Assembly (NCBI GenBank): GCA_963740835.1
Contig: CAVUFH010000006.1
Coordinates: forward strand, 42,621-106,620
Length of the DNA: 64,000 nucleotides
Direction of reading: 5' to 3'
Origin: CAVUFH01 sp963740835
GTDB lineage: Bacteria > Actinomycetota > Acidimicrobiia > IMCC26256 > PALSA-610
Shown here: positions 46,479-53,954 of the stretch, piece after piece
Position numbering within the stretch: the stretch's first letter is position 1
How the letters are laid out: every line of letters starts with the position of its first letter
Notes under the pieces: generated by a model
Databases searched by the model: none
Told to the model about the DNA's origin: nothing
What the model saw: only the letters and a program-made list of their open reading frames with translations
Position numbers and translations under genes: made by a program

Positions 46479-47482
46479 TGACCGCGACGATGGTTCCCGA
46501 GCACCGGCTGCTCGAGGGGTTCCGGCCCACCGACCGGCTCAAGGCTGATGCCCGGCCCGCGCACGCGTTCCGCGAGGAGCTGCGCCGGATCCCGAGCTTC
46601 CGCAACGCGCTGTCGGTCGTGTCGGTGTGGGTCCAGACGCTCGGCCTCATGTGGCTCGCGGTGTGGGCGGACAACCTCGTCGTGTGGGTGGTCGTGTTCC
46701 TGCTCATGGGTCGCGCTCACGCGCAATTCGCGGCGCTGATGCACGAAGCTGCGCACCGGTTGCTGTTCCGCAACCGCAAGTGGAACGACTGGGTCGGACG
46801 CTGGCTGCTCGGCTACCCGTCGTTCACACCCACCGACCTCTACCGGCGCGGTCACATGGCGCACCACCGCGAAGAGTTCGGCCCGGACGAGCCCGACATC
46901 CCGCTGTACCGCGGCTATCCCATCTCGCGCGCGTCGTTCCGGCGCAAGCTCGTGCGCGACGCGACCGGCCGGACCGGATGGAAGCTGTTCAAAGGATTGC
47001 TCCGCGGCGTGCGCGCACCAGGCCCGGCCGGAACTCAGGCGCGGCGCGTCGTCGCGGTGCAGCTGGTGCTCATTGCGGCGTCGATTGCGGTCGGCCACCC
47101 GTGGGTGTACTGGCTGCTCTGGTTCGTGCCGTACCTCACCGTGTGGCGCGTCATCAACCGGCTGCGCTCGGTCGCCGAGCACGGCGGGATGCAGCGCTCG
47201 AAGGACCGCAGGGAAACGACGCACTCCGTCAAGCAGTCGTGGGCGGCGCGCTTCGTGCTCGTCCCGCACAACATCGGCTGGCACCTCGCGCACCACGTCG
47301 ACTCCGGCGTCCCGATGAAGCGGCTGCCCGAGTTCCACGCCGAGCTGCGCCGCGCCGGATACGTCACCGACGCGCTCGAGTACCCGACCTACACCGCGCT
47401 CTGGCGCCGGCTGGCGTCGGGTTCGGCGCCGTCCGGCCCATCCCGCCCCGACACACCGCAACCGGACGCCTCCGCGGCCTGA
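46478..47482 (+). CDS. Fatty acid desaturase, membrane-bound di-iron
   Basis: A 334-residue membrane protein with the three histidine boxes of the superfamily: MHEAAHRLLF (HxxxH), RGHMAHHREEFG (HxxHH) and GWHLAHHVDSG (HxxHH), separated by paired hydrophobic segments (VWVQTLGLMWLAVW, LVVWVVVFLLMG, VVAVQLVLIAASIA, WVYWLLWFVPYL). Could act on acyl lipids, carotenoids or related substrates. Start is GTG 46478 (possibly leaderless) or ATG 46490. It is divergent from the PaaX-type regulator and is followed by a nitroreductase. Confidence 0.86.
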   Translation: MTATMVPEHRLLEGFRPTDRLKADARPAHAFREELRRIPSFRNALSVVSVWVQTLGLMWLAVWADNLVVWVVVFLLMGRAHAQFAALMHEAAHRLLFRNRKWNDWVGRWLLGYPSFTPTDLYRRGHMAHHREEFGPDEPDIPLYRGYPISRASFRRKLVRDATGRTGWKLFKGLLRGVRAPGPAGTQARRVVAVQLVLIAASIAVGHPWVYWLLWFVPYLTVWRVINRLRSVAEHGGMQRSKDRRETTHSVKQSWAARFVLVPHNIGWHLAHHVDSGVPMKRLPEFHAELRRAGYVTDALEYPTYTALWRRLASGSAPSGPSRPDTPQPDASAA

Positions 47483-47509
47483 GCGCCCCGGTCGGGCACA
47501 ATCCCATCT

Positions 47510-48214
47510 GTGTCCGGCCCTTCCGTGTCCCAGCCGTCCGGCCCCAACGGTGCTCGAGGATCGACGTTCGACGTGATCGCGGGCGTCATGCACGAGCAGG
47601 TTCCTGCCCGTCGGCTCGCGGCAGATCCGATCGACGACGCCACCGTGCTCGCGGTGCTCGATCTCGCGAGCCGGGCCGGCGCCGGCAACCGCTGGCGCTG
47701 CGAATTCGTCGTGGTCCGGGATCCAGACGTCCGCCACCAGCTGGCCCGGATCTACCGCCAGGGATGGTCGATCTACCGGCGGTTCCTGCGCACCCGCAGC
47801 GGCGACGACGCCGAGCTCGAGGCCCGCCAGTGGGAAGCCGACCACTTCGAGGACGTGCCCGTGCTGATCGTCCCCTGCGTCCGGGGACGCCGACCGCGCT
47901 TTCCCGCCGCCGGCGGGGCCGCGTACTACGGCGCGGCCTACCCCGCGGTGCAGAACCTGCTGCTCGCGGCGACCGCGCTCGGCCTCGGCGCCGGCGTCAC
48001 CAATCTCGCACTCTGGTCCAGCTGGCAGGCGCGCCGCACGCTCGCGCTCCCCCGCAATGTCACGCCCGTCGCGGTCGTGCCGTTGGGACGGCTGCGGGGG
48101 CCCGTGATGCCGCCGCCGATCCCGCCCATCGAGAACTTGGTGCATCTCGACCGATTCGGGCACCAGCCGTTCCGGGCCAACGCCCGCCGGCCAATTCGCG
48201 ACGTGGCATTATGA
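47510..48214 (+). CDS. Nitroreductase family protein
   Basis: A 234-residue flavin-dependent oxidoreductase of the nitroreductase superfamily. DATVLAVLDLASRAGAGNRWRCEFVVVRD is the FMN-binding N-terminus, with the second FMN stretch in YPAVQNLLLAATALGLGAGV. The middle residues PIDDATVLAVLDLASRAG carry the family helix. Substrates range widely from nitroaromatics to quinones. GTG start 47510; it follows the desaturase by 27 bases. Confidence 0.83.
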   Translation: MSGPSVSQPSGPNGARGSTFDVIAGVMHEQVPARRLAADPIDDATVLAVLDLASRAGAGNRWRCEFVVVRDPDVRHQLARIYRQGWSIYRRFLRTRSGDDAELEARQWEADHFEDVPVLIVPCVRGRRPRFPAAGGAAYYGAAYPAVQNLLLAATALGLGAGVTNLALWSSWQARRTLALPRNVTPVAVVPLGRLRGPVMPPPIPPIENLVHLDRFGHQPFRANARRPIRDVAL

Positions 48215-48363
48215 GGGGACACAACGGGCCCCGCCCGGGTCGCCCGGGTCGATCGTCGAAGCAAGGAGGCGGGGTGACGAAGACAGCAGGCCTCCGGCCG
48301 GCCATCATCCCCGCCAGCGCCGGCTGACGTTGCGCCCGTTCCCACTCCGAGGCAGGTGACGAC

Positions 48364-48561
48364 GTGCCCAGAAAAGGAAGAGCTCGGCGTTTCCGTGAGG
48401 CGCGCAAGCTCAAGCAGGGCTACGACGACGGGCTGTTCCGTGAAGGCTCCGGAACTCTGGCGGACGTCTCCGAGGAATCCGACGAGGACGTCGACGACGA
48501 CGACGAGTGGGACGACGAGGACGAAGACGAGGACTGGGACCCCGACCACCAGGTCAATTGA
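48364..48561 (+). CDS. Small protein with basic head and acidic tail
   Basis: A 65-residue frame with AGGTGA before its GTG start at 48364. The N-terminus RKGRARRFREARKLKQG is strongly basic and the C-terminus EESDEDVDDDDEWDDEDEDE extremely acidic, a bipolar pattern seen in nucleic-acid or metal-associated small proteins. No family recognised. A run of Asp and Glu codons could also be low-complexity noise. It ends just before the convergent aceE. Confidence 0.6.
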   Translation: MPRKGRARRFREARKLKQGYDDGLFREGSGTLADVSEESDEDVDDDDEWDDEDEDEDWDPDHQVN

Positions 48562-48571
48562 CCCGGGATTG

Positions 48572-48596
48572 GTGACCCGTGCCCCAGTGGGGTCAC
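48572..48596. terminator. Possible bidirectional hairpin between convergent genes
   Basis: GTGACCC at 48572-48578 pairs with GGGTCAC at 48590-48596 around an 11-base loop. It lies just after the stop of the small acidic protein and spans the aceE stop. There is no U-run, so if it terminates, it does so as a GC hairpin. Confidence 0.35.
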
Positions 48597-51280
48597 GTCA
48601 AGCGCGGTGACGGCAACTCGGTGTCGATCTCGTAACGGGCGAGCGCTTCCGCGACGGCTTCGCCCTTCAGGTCGCCCGTCTGCGCGAGCCCGTCGAGGAC
48701 CGCGACGACGGTGTGGGCTGCGTCCACCTCGAAGTGGCGGCGCAGTGCGGGGCGGGTATCGGAATAACCGTAGCCGTCGGTGCCGAGCACCACGTAAGGG
48801 TGCGGTACGAAGCGGGCGATCGAGTCAGGCACGCCCTTCACCCAGTCGCTGACCGCGACCACCGGGCCTTCGGCGTCGCCCAGCTGTTCGGTGACGTACG
48901 GCGTACGCGGCGCCTCGGTCGGGTGCAGCCGGTTCCAGCGCTCCGTGTCGATCGCGTCGTCACGCAGCTGCTTCCAACCGGTGACGCTCCACACGTCGGC
49001 CGCGACGTCATGGTGCTCGGCGAGCAACCGCTGCGCCTCCAGTGCCTGCAACACCATCGGGCCGCTCGCGAGGATCTGGGCACGGTGCGTGCGCTCGGCG
49101 TCGGCGGCCCGGTAGCGGTAGATCCCGCGCAGGATGCCTTCCGCGATTCCCTCCGGCATGGGGGGCTGCACGTAGTTCTCGTTGTAGAGGGTCAGGTAGT
49201 AGAAGCAGTCCTCCGGGTCCGGCCCGTACATGCGCCGGATGCCGTCACGGACGATCACCGCCACCTCGTACGCGAACGCGGGGTCGTAGGCGCGCAGGTT
49301 CGGGTACGCCATCGCGTACATCTGCGACTGGCCGTCGCAGTGCTGCAGCCCTTCACCGGTGAGCGTCGTGCGGCCCGCAGTCGCGCCCATCAAGAACCCG
49401 CGGCCGCGCTGGTCGCCGAACGACCAGATCAAGTCGCCGACGCGTTGGAACCCGAACATCGAGTAGAAGACGAAGAACGGGATCATGGGCTGACCCCATG
49501 TGGCGTAAGCGGTCGCGGCCGCGGTGAAGTCGGCCATCGAGCCCGCTTCGGTGATGCCTTCCTCGAGGATCTGCCCCTTCGCCGCTTCGCGGTACGAGAG
49601 CATGAGCCCGGCGTCGACCGGCTCGTACTGCTGGCCGAACGGCGCGTAGATCTTGTACTCGGGGAACAGCGCGTCCATGCCGAACGTGCGCGCTTCATCC
49701 GGGATGATCGGCACGATGCGGTTGCCCCACTCGGGCTCCTTCATCAGCGTGCGCAACAGCCGCGTGAACGCGGTCGTCGTCGACGCCTGCACCTTCTCGC
49801 CGGTGCCCGCGGTGAGCTGGTCGATGAGCTCGTCTCGGGGAAACACGACCAGCTTCGACCGCTCGACGCGCTCGGGGAGATACCCGTCGAGCGCGCGGCG
49901 CCGCTCCATGAGGTACTCGTACTCGGGTGAGTCCGTCCCAGGGTGGTAGTAGGGCGGCAGCTCGCCCTCGAGATCCGAGTCGGGGATGTCGAGGAACAGG
50001 CGGTCGCGGAAGACCTTGAAGTCGGCCGCCTTCATCTTCTTGATCTGGTGCGTGGCATTGCGCGCTTCGAAGTCCGGGCCGAGCGTCCAGCCCTTCACCG
50101 TCTTGGCGAGGATGACGGTCGGCGAGCCGACGTGCTCCAGCGCCGCCTTGTACGCGGCGTAGAGCTTCCGGTAGTCGTGGCCGCCGCGCGGGAGCCGCTG
50201 CAGGTCGTCGTCGCTCAGGTGCTGCACCATCGCGCGCAGGCGCGGGTCCGGGCCGAAGAAGTGCTCGCGGATGTACTCGCCCGACTCGACGGCGTACTTC
50301 TGGAACTCGCCGTCGACGGTCGAGTTCATCTTGTTCACGAGGACGCCGTCGATGTCGCGCGCGAGCAACTCGTCCCAAGCGGTACCCCACACGACCTTGA
50401 TGACGTTCCAGCCCATGCCGCGGAAGATCGACTCGAGCTCCTGGATGACCTTGCCGTTGCCGCGCACCGGACCGTCGAGCCGTTGCAGGTTGCAATTGAC
50501 GACAAAGATCAAGTTGTCGAGACGCTCACGCGCGCCCAGCGACAGCGCCGCCATCGACTCGGGTTCGTCGAGCTCGCCGTCGCCGACGAAGCACCACACG
50601 TTCGCGTCCGAGGTGTCCGCGATCTCGCGTTGGAAGAGGTAGCGATTGAACCGGGCCTGGTAGACCGCGTTGAGCGGGCCGAGCCCCATCGACACCGTCG
50701 GGAACTCCCAGAAGTCCGGCATCCGGCGCGGGTGCGGGTACGACGACAAGCCGCCTCCGCCGACCTCGCGGCGGAACCGCTCCAGCTGTGATTCGGTCAT
50801 CCGGCCCTCGAGGAACGCGCGGGCGTAGACGCCCGGCGCGGCGTGGCCCTGGAAGAACACCTGGTCGCCGTACCGGCCGTCGCCCTTGCCGCGGAAGAAA
50901 TGGTTGAAGCCGACCTCGTACAACGACGCCGCGGACGCGTACGTGGAGAGGTGACCGCCTTGGCCTTCGAAGCGGTGGTTGGCGCGGTCGACCATCACGA
51001 CCGCGTTCCAACGGATGAACGCGCGGATGCGACGCTCGACGTACTCGTCGCCGGGGAACCACGGTTCCTGTTCCGGCGCGATCGTGTTGATGTAGTCGGT
51101 CTGCACCATTGCCGGGACGCCGACACCCTTGTCGCGCGCCCGCTCCATGAGCCGGGCGAGGATGTAGTGCGCGCGCGAACCTCCGCGCGCGTCGATGACG
51201 GCGTCGAGCGAGTCGAGCCACTCTTCGGTCTCGGCCCGATCGGTGTCCGGCAACTGGTGTATGGACCCGTCTAGGAACAC
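48593..51280 (-). CDS. aceE: Pyruvate dehydrogenase E1 component, homodimeric
   Basis: An 895-residue thiamine-diphosphate enzyme that decarboxylates pyruvate and acetylates the lipoyl E2. The cofactor motif VWCFVGDGELDEPESMAA is intact, as are SYPHPRRMPDFWEFPTVSMG, LGSRERLDN-like regions and EGLQHCDGQSQMYAMAYPN and FGWQQ-type C-terminal segments (FGFQRVGDLIWSFGDQRGRG). This single-chain AceE type is used by actinobacteria instead of the E1 alpha/beta pair. The GTG at 51280 gives the normal N-terminus (SIHQLPDTDRAETEEWLDS); the open frame upstream is not conserved-looking. E2 and E3 are not in the window. Confidence 0.95.
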   Translation of the reverse strand: MFLDGSIHQLPDTDRAETEEWLDSLDAVIDARGGSRAHYILARLMERARDKGVGVPAMVQTDYINTIAPEQEPWFPGDEYVERRIRAFIRWNAVVMVDRANHRFEGQGGHLSTYASAASLYEVGFNHFFRGKGDGRYGDQVFFQGHAAPGVYARAFLEGRMTESQLERFRREVGGGGLSSYPHPRRMPDFWEFPTVSMGLGPLNAVYQARFNRYLFQREIADTSDANVWCFVGDGELDEPESMAALSLGARERLDNLIFVVNCNLQRLDGPVRGNGKVIQELESIFRGMGWNVIKVVWGTAWDELLARDIDGVLVNKMNSTVDGEFQKYAVESGEYIREHFFGPDPRLRAMVQHLSDDDLQRLPRGGHDYRKLYAAYKAALEHVGSPTVILAKTVKGWTLGPDFEARNATHQIKKMKAADFKVFRDRLFLDIPDSDLEGELPPYYHPGTDSPEYEYLMERRRALDGYLPERVERSKLVVFPRDELIDQLTAGTGEKVQASTTTAFTRLLRTLMKEPEWGNRIVPIIPDEARTFGMDALFPEYKIYAPFGQQYEPVDAGLMLSYREAAKGQILEEGITEAGSMADFTAAATAYATWGQPMIPFFVFYSMFGFQRVGDLIWSFGDQRGRGFLMGATAGRTTLTGEGLQHCDGQSQMYAMAYPNLRAYDPAFAYEVAVIVRDGIRRMYGPDPEDCFYYLTLYNENYVQPPMPEGIAEGILRGIYRYRAADAERTHRAQILASGPMVLQALEAQRLLAEHHDVAADVWSVTGWKQLRDDAIDTERWNRLHPTEAPRTPYVTEQLGDAEGPVVAVSDWVKGVPDSIARFVPHPYVVLGTDGYGYSDTRPALRRHFEVDAAHTVVAVLDGLAQTGDLKGEAVAEALARYEIDTELPSPRLT

Positions 51281-51386
51281 GCGTTCTCCATCGGCTCGCA
51301 GCGGCGGCAGTTGCAGGTTCCAGGTTATGACCGGGCGCGCGCGCTGAAGTGCCTCACCACGAGCCGGGGATCTCAGTGCCGCTGAG

Positions 51387-52382
51387 TCAGCCGAGACGCG
51401 GGTCGTGCCGCAAGCGGGCACGATGGTCGGTGCGACGGGTCAGGGCCATGATCAGGAACACGACCACGCCCGCGCCGACCGCGCCGAGGAGGAGCGAACC
51501 CCAGGGCGACCGGCCGTCGCTCGAGATCTCGACGGACGCAGCCGCACCGTTGATCTTCTTGGTGTCGCCCGCGAGCTCGCCTCGATCGAGCGGCGTGGAC
51601 GTGCCCGGGCTCTTGGATGCCGCGGCCGCGTTCGCCTGGGTGTTCGGGGTCGCGGTGACGCCCGCCACCGTCGTAGTGGTCGTTGTCACCGCGGGCTTGA
51701 GCGCGAACAGCGAACCGGTGAACGGCAACTTGATCGCGGCCGCGCTCCAGAGCACCTGACTCTTGGTGGGCGGCGCCGTCGGCGCCGACGGCGTGGAACC
51801 AGGCCCAGGGTTCCCGGGCGGCGCCGTGGGCGGCGGTACCGGTGCGACGGTAGTGGTCGTCGTCGTGGTCGGAGGGGGCGGCGGTGGAGGTGGCGGCATG
51901 AAACACGTCGCCGCGAGCGTGAAGAAGGCGGGGAACGGGCCGACCGTGCTCTGAGACCCGTCGGCCGCGCCGTTCAACAGCGTGTCGTCGGTCGGCGTGA
52001 CGGTGACCGCGGACGCCGACGGACCCGGCATGATCGTCACCGGACCGGCAGTCGCGAACTCGAGGGTGACGCTGTCGAACACGCTCTCGGGGTTCTGCGG
52101 ATCGGCCTCCGGCAACACGACCTGCCACGCGACCGCGCCTTCGGGCACGGAGCCGAACACCGAGCAGTCCTCCACGGTCGAGGTGCTGCCGCGCACGTCG
52201 AGCGAGCCCGGGTCGAGCACGGCGTCCGGAGTGCCGTCGACCGGCACGTAGACGACTTGCGCACCCGCGTGCACGGGCGCCGCGAGCAGCACCAGCACAG
52301 CGGCGCCGAGTGCCACGGCCGCGCCGCGGAACGCGCGCAGCGGGGAGACGTTTCGTACCCCGTCGCCATCCACGTGTGCCAT
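51387..52382 (-). CDS. Secreted, membrane-anchored protein with Pro/Thr-rich stalk
   Basis: A 331-residue exported protein: signal peptide GAAVALGAAVLVLLAAPVHAGA, an extracellular beta-rich domain (QVVYVPVDGTPDAV..., about residues 42-165), a low-complexity stalk (PPPPPPPPPTTTTTTTVAP, then more Thr/Pro), and a C-terminal membrane segment GSLLLGAVGAGVVVFLIMALTRR with a basic tail. The stalk and anchor suggest a cell-surface protein. The domain is unrecognised. The ATG at 52382 gives the signal peptide; the open frame beyond it reads through the tRNA. Confidence 0.72.
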   Translation of the reverse strand: MAHVDGDGVRNVSPLRAFRGAAVALGAAVLVLLAAPVHAGAQVVYVPVDGTPDAVLDPGSLDVRGSTSTVEDCSVFGSVPEGAVAWQVVLPEADPQNPESVFDSVTLEFATAGPVTIMPGPSASAVTVTPTDDTLLNGAADGSQSTVGPFPAFFTLAATCFMPPPPPPPPPTTTTTTTVAPVPPPTAPPGNPGPGSTPSAPTAPPTKSQVLWSAAAIKLPFTGSLFALKPAVTTTTTTVAGVTATPNTQANAAAASKSPGTSTPLDRGELAGDTKKINGAAASVEISSDGRSPWGSLLLGAVGAGVVVFLIMALTRRTDHRARLRHDPRLG

Positions 52383-52549
52383 GCGCCCGCCCGGGTCGGT
52401 GCCGAAGGGCAAAGGATACGCCGGAATGGCAAGCCTTCCGACACCAAACGTCCGGAATCTCACCGGACCGCTGAACCCACGAGAAGAAGCGGCGCCGGGT
52501 CCTGCGGAACTATCCCTGCGGAAATGTCCCGGGCGAAATATCCACGAGT

Positions 52550-52623
52550 GGGCGGTGAGGGATTCGAACCCACGACCTCTTGCGTGTCGAGCAAGCGCTC
52601 TAACCAACTGAGCTAACCGCCCC
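52550..52623 (-). tRNA. tRNA-Val (GAC), with C33
   Basis: A 74-base cloverleaf with acceptor GGGCGGT/ACCGCCC, D-arm TTAGCTCAGTTGG and anticodon stem CTTGC/GCAAG around TCGACAC, giving anticodon GAC. Position 33 is C, where U is nearly invariant, and the T-arm GTGGG-TTCGAAT-CCCTC has a U-U mismatch at 50-64. Otherwise it is intact. CCA is not encoded. Confidence 0.9.
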
Positions 52624-52667
52624 ACTTCGGACCGGTCACGATAGCGCGAGGGTTAGCGTCCCTCCCC

Positions 52668-53462
52668 ATGTCGCTGCTTGCGGGCCGGACGGCCGTCGTC
52701 ACCGGTGGTGGTTCGGGCATCGGAGCGGCCACGTGCCGCCGGTTCGTCGAGGAGGGCGCCCGCGTCGCGGTGCTCGACATCGACGGCGACCGGGCCGAGA
52801 AGATCGCCGGTCCGCTGGACGCCCTGCCCTACGCGGTCGACGTCACCGACTACGACGCGCTCGCAGGGGCGCTCGCCGACGCGCGGGCGAAGCTCGGCGG
52901 CATCTCGATCCTCTACAACAACGCGGGTGGCAGCAACCTACGGCCGTTGCACGAGTACCCGGTCGAGGAGTGGCAGCAGATCGTCACGCTCAACCTGAGC
53001 GCGGTGTTCTACGGCATGAAGGCCGTCGCACCGATCATGCTCGAAGGTGACGGTGGCGCGATCATCTCGACCGCGTCGATCTCCGGCACGCGCCCGGCCG
53101 CGGGCGAGGCGCCGTACGCGGCGGGCAAGGCCACGGTCGCGGCACTCACCGCGTCGGCCGCGCTCGAATACGCCCCGACGATCCGCGTCAACGCGGTGTC
53201 GCCGGGCATGATTCACACCGCGATGACCGAGCTGCTGCTGACCGAGCAGGGTTTGCACGCGGCACCGGCGATGGCGGCCAAGACACCATTGGCCCGCGTG
53301 GGAACTCCCGACGACATCGCGGACGTCGTGACGTTCCTCGCCTCCGACATGGCGCGCTTCATCACCGGTCAGAACATCGTGATCGACGGCGGCATGACGC
53401 TGCACGGTTCCGGCGTCGACGGCCTGCTCGACCAGGTACGCGCCCTGGTTTCGCCCGCCTGA
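52668..53462 (+). CDS. SDR family oxidoreductase
   Basis: A 264-residue classical short-chain dehydrogenase. TAVVTGGGSGIGAAT is the cofactor loop, NNAGGSN the NNAG motif, and the active-site Tyr and Lys lie in YAAGKATVAALT; VSPGMIHTAMTELL closes the substrate pocket. The acidic DIDGDRAEK after the second strand favours NAD. The reaction is not predictable from the sequence. It begins 45 bases after tRNA-Val on the opposite strand. Confidence 0.84.
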   Translation: MSLLAGRTAVVTGGGSGIGAATCRRFVEEGARVAVLDIDGDRAEKIAGPLDALPYAVDVTDYDALAGALADARAKLGGISILYNNAGGSNLRPLHEYPVEEWQQIVTLNLSAVFYGMKAVAPIMLEGDGGAIISTASISGTRPAAGEAPYAAGKATVAALTASAALEYAPTIRVNAVSPGMIHTAMTELLLTEQGLHAAPAMAAKTPLARVGTPDDIADVVTFLASDMARFITGQNIVIDGGMTLHGSGVDGLLDQVRALVSPA

Positions 53463-53481
53463 CCGGTCGAGCGAACGCGCG

Positions 53482-53829
53482 TCAGCAGTTCTCGAGGGCG
53501 GCGGCGCGGTCGTCGAACGTGGCGAGCAGGTGCTCGGCGCCGCAGAGCTCGAGGACCTTGCGCACGTACGACGCGGGGGGCCGCACGATGCCGAAGTCGA
53601 TCTGCTGACCCGAGAGCCGCTGATCCAACTCGAACGAGAGGCGCACGCCGACGCTGTCGAAGTACTCGACTGCCGAGAGGTCGAGCAAGAGACACCGGGT
53701 CTCGAGGGTCACCGAATCGAGGACCGCGCGACGCACTTCGTCGCCGTTCGACACGTCGACCTCGCCCGACACCGAGACGATCGCGAATTCGTCGACGTGT
53801 TCGGCTTCGACGGATGCCAGCGGGTTCAC
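53482..53829 (-). CDS. STAS-domain anti-sigma factor antagonist (SpoIIAA/RsbV type)
   Basis: A 115-residue STAS protein. VSVSGEVDVSNGDEVRRAV and LDLSAVEYFDSVGVRLSF carry the conserved Asp and the phosphorylatable Ser (FDSVG). In partner-switching systems the unphosphorylated antagonist sequesters an anti-sigma kinase; a phosphatase and kinase set its state. The GTG at 53829 is divergent from the multi-domain sensor gene, which carries both a PP2C and a HATPase domain and is the probable partner. Confidence 0.85.
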   Translation of the reverse strand: MNPLASVEAEHVDEFAIVSVSGEVDVSNGDEVRRAVLDSVTLETRCLLLDLSAVEYFDSVGVRLSFELDQRLSGQQIDFGIVRPPASYVRKVLELCGAEHLLATFDDRAAALENC

Positions 53830-53954
53830 CGGTGCCGACCTCGCATACCGCGACGCTAGTCGAGGCGGTTCGGATCCACGACCGCCGCACCGCCGGGACC
53901 GTGCGGGCCCATCTGGAACCGGCGTGCGATTCCCCCGCCCAGTACCGTTGCCGG

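Noticed and set aside
44325..52623. A genomic island bounded by the two tRNA-Val genes
   Set aside because: No integrase, direct repeat of a tRNA end or change in composition; the genes between include aceE and other core functions.
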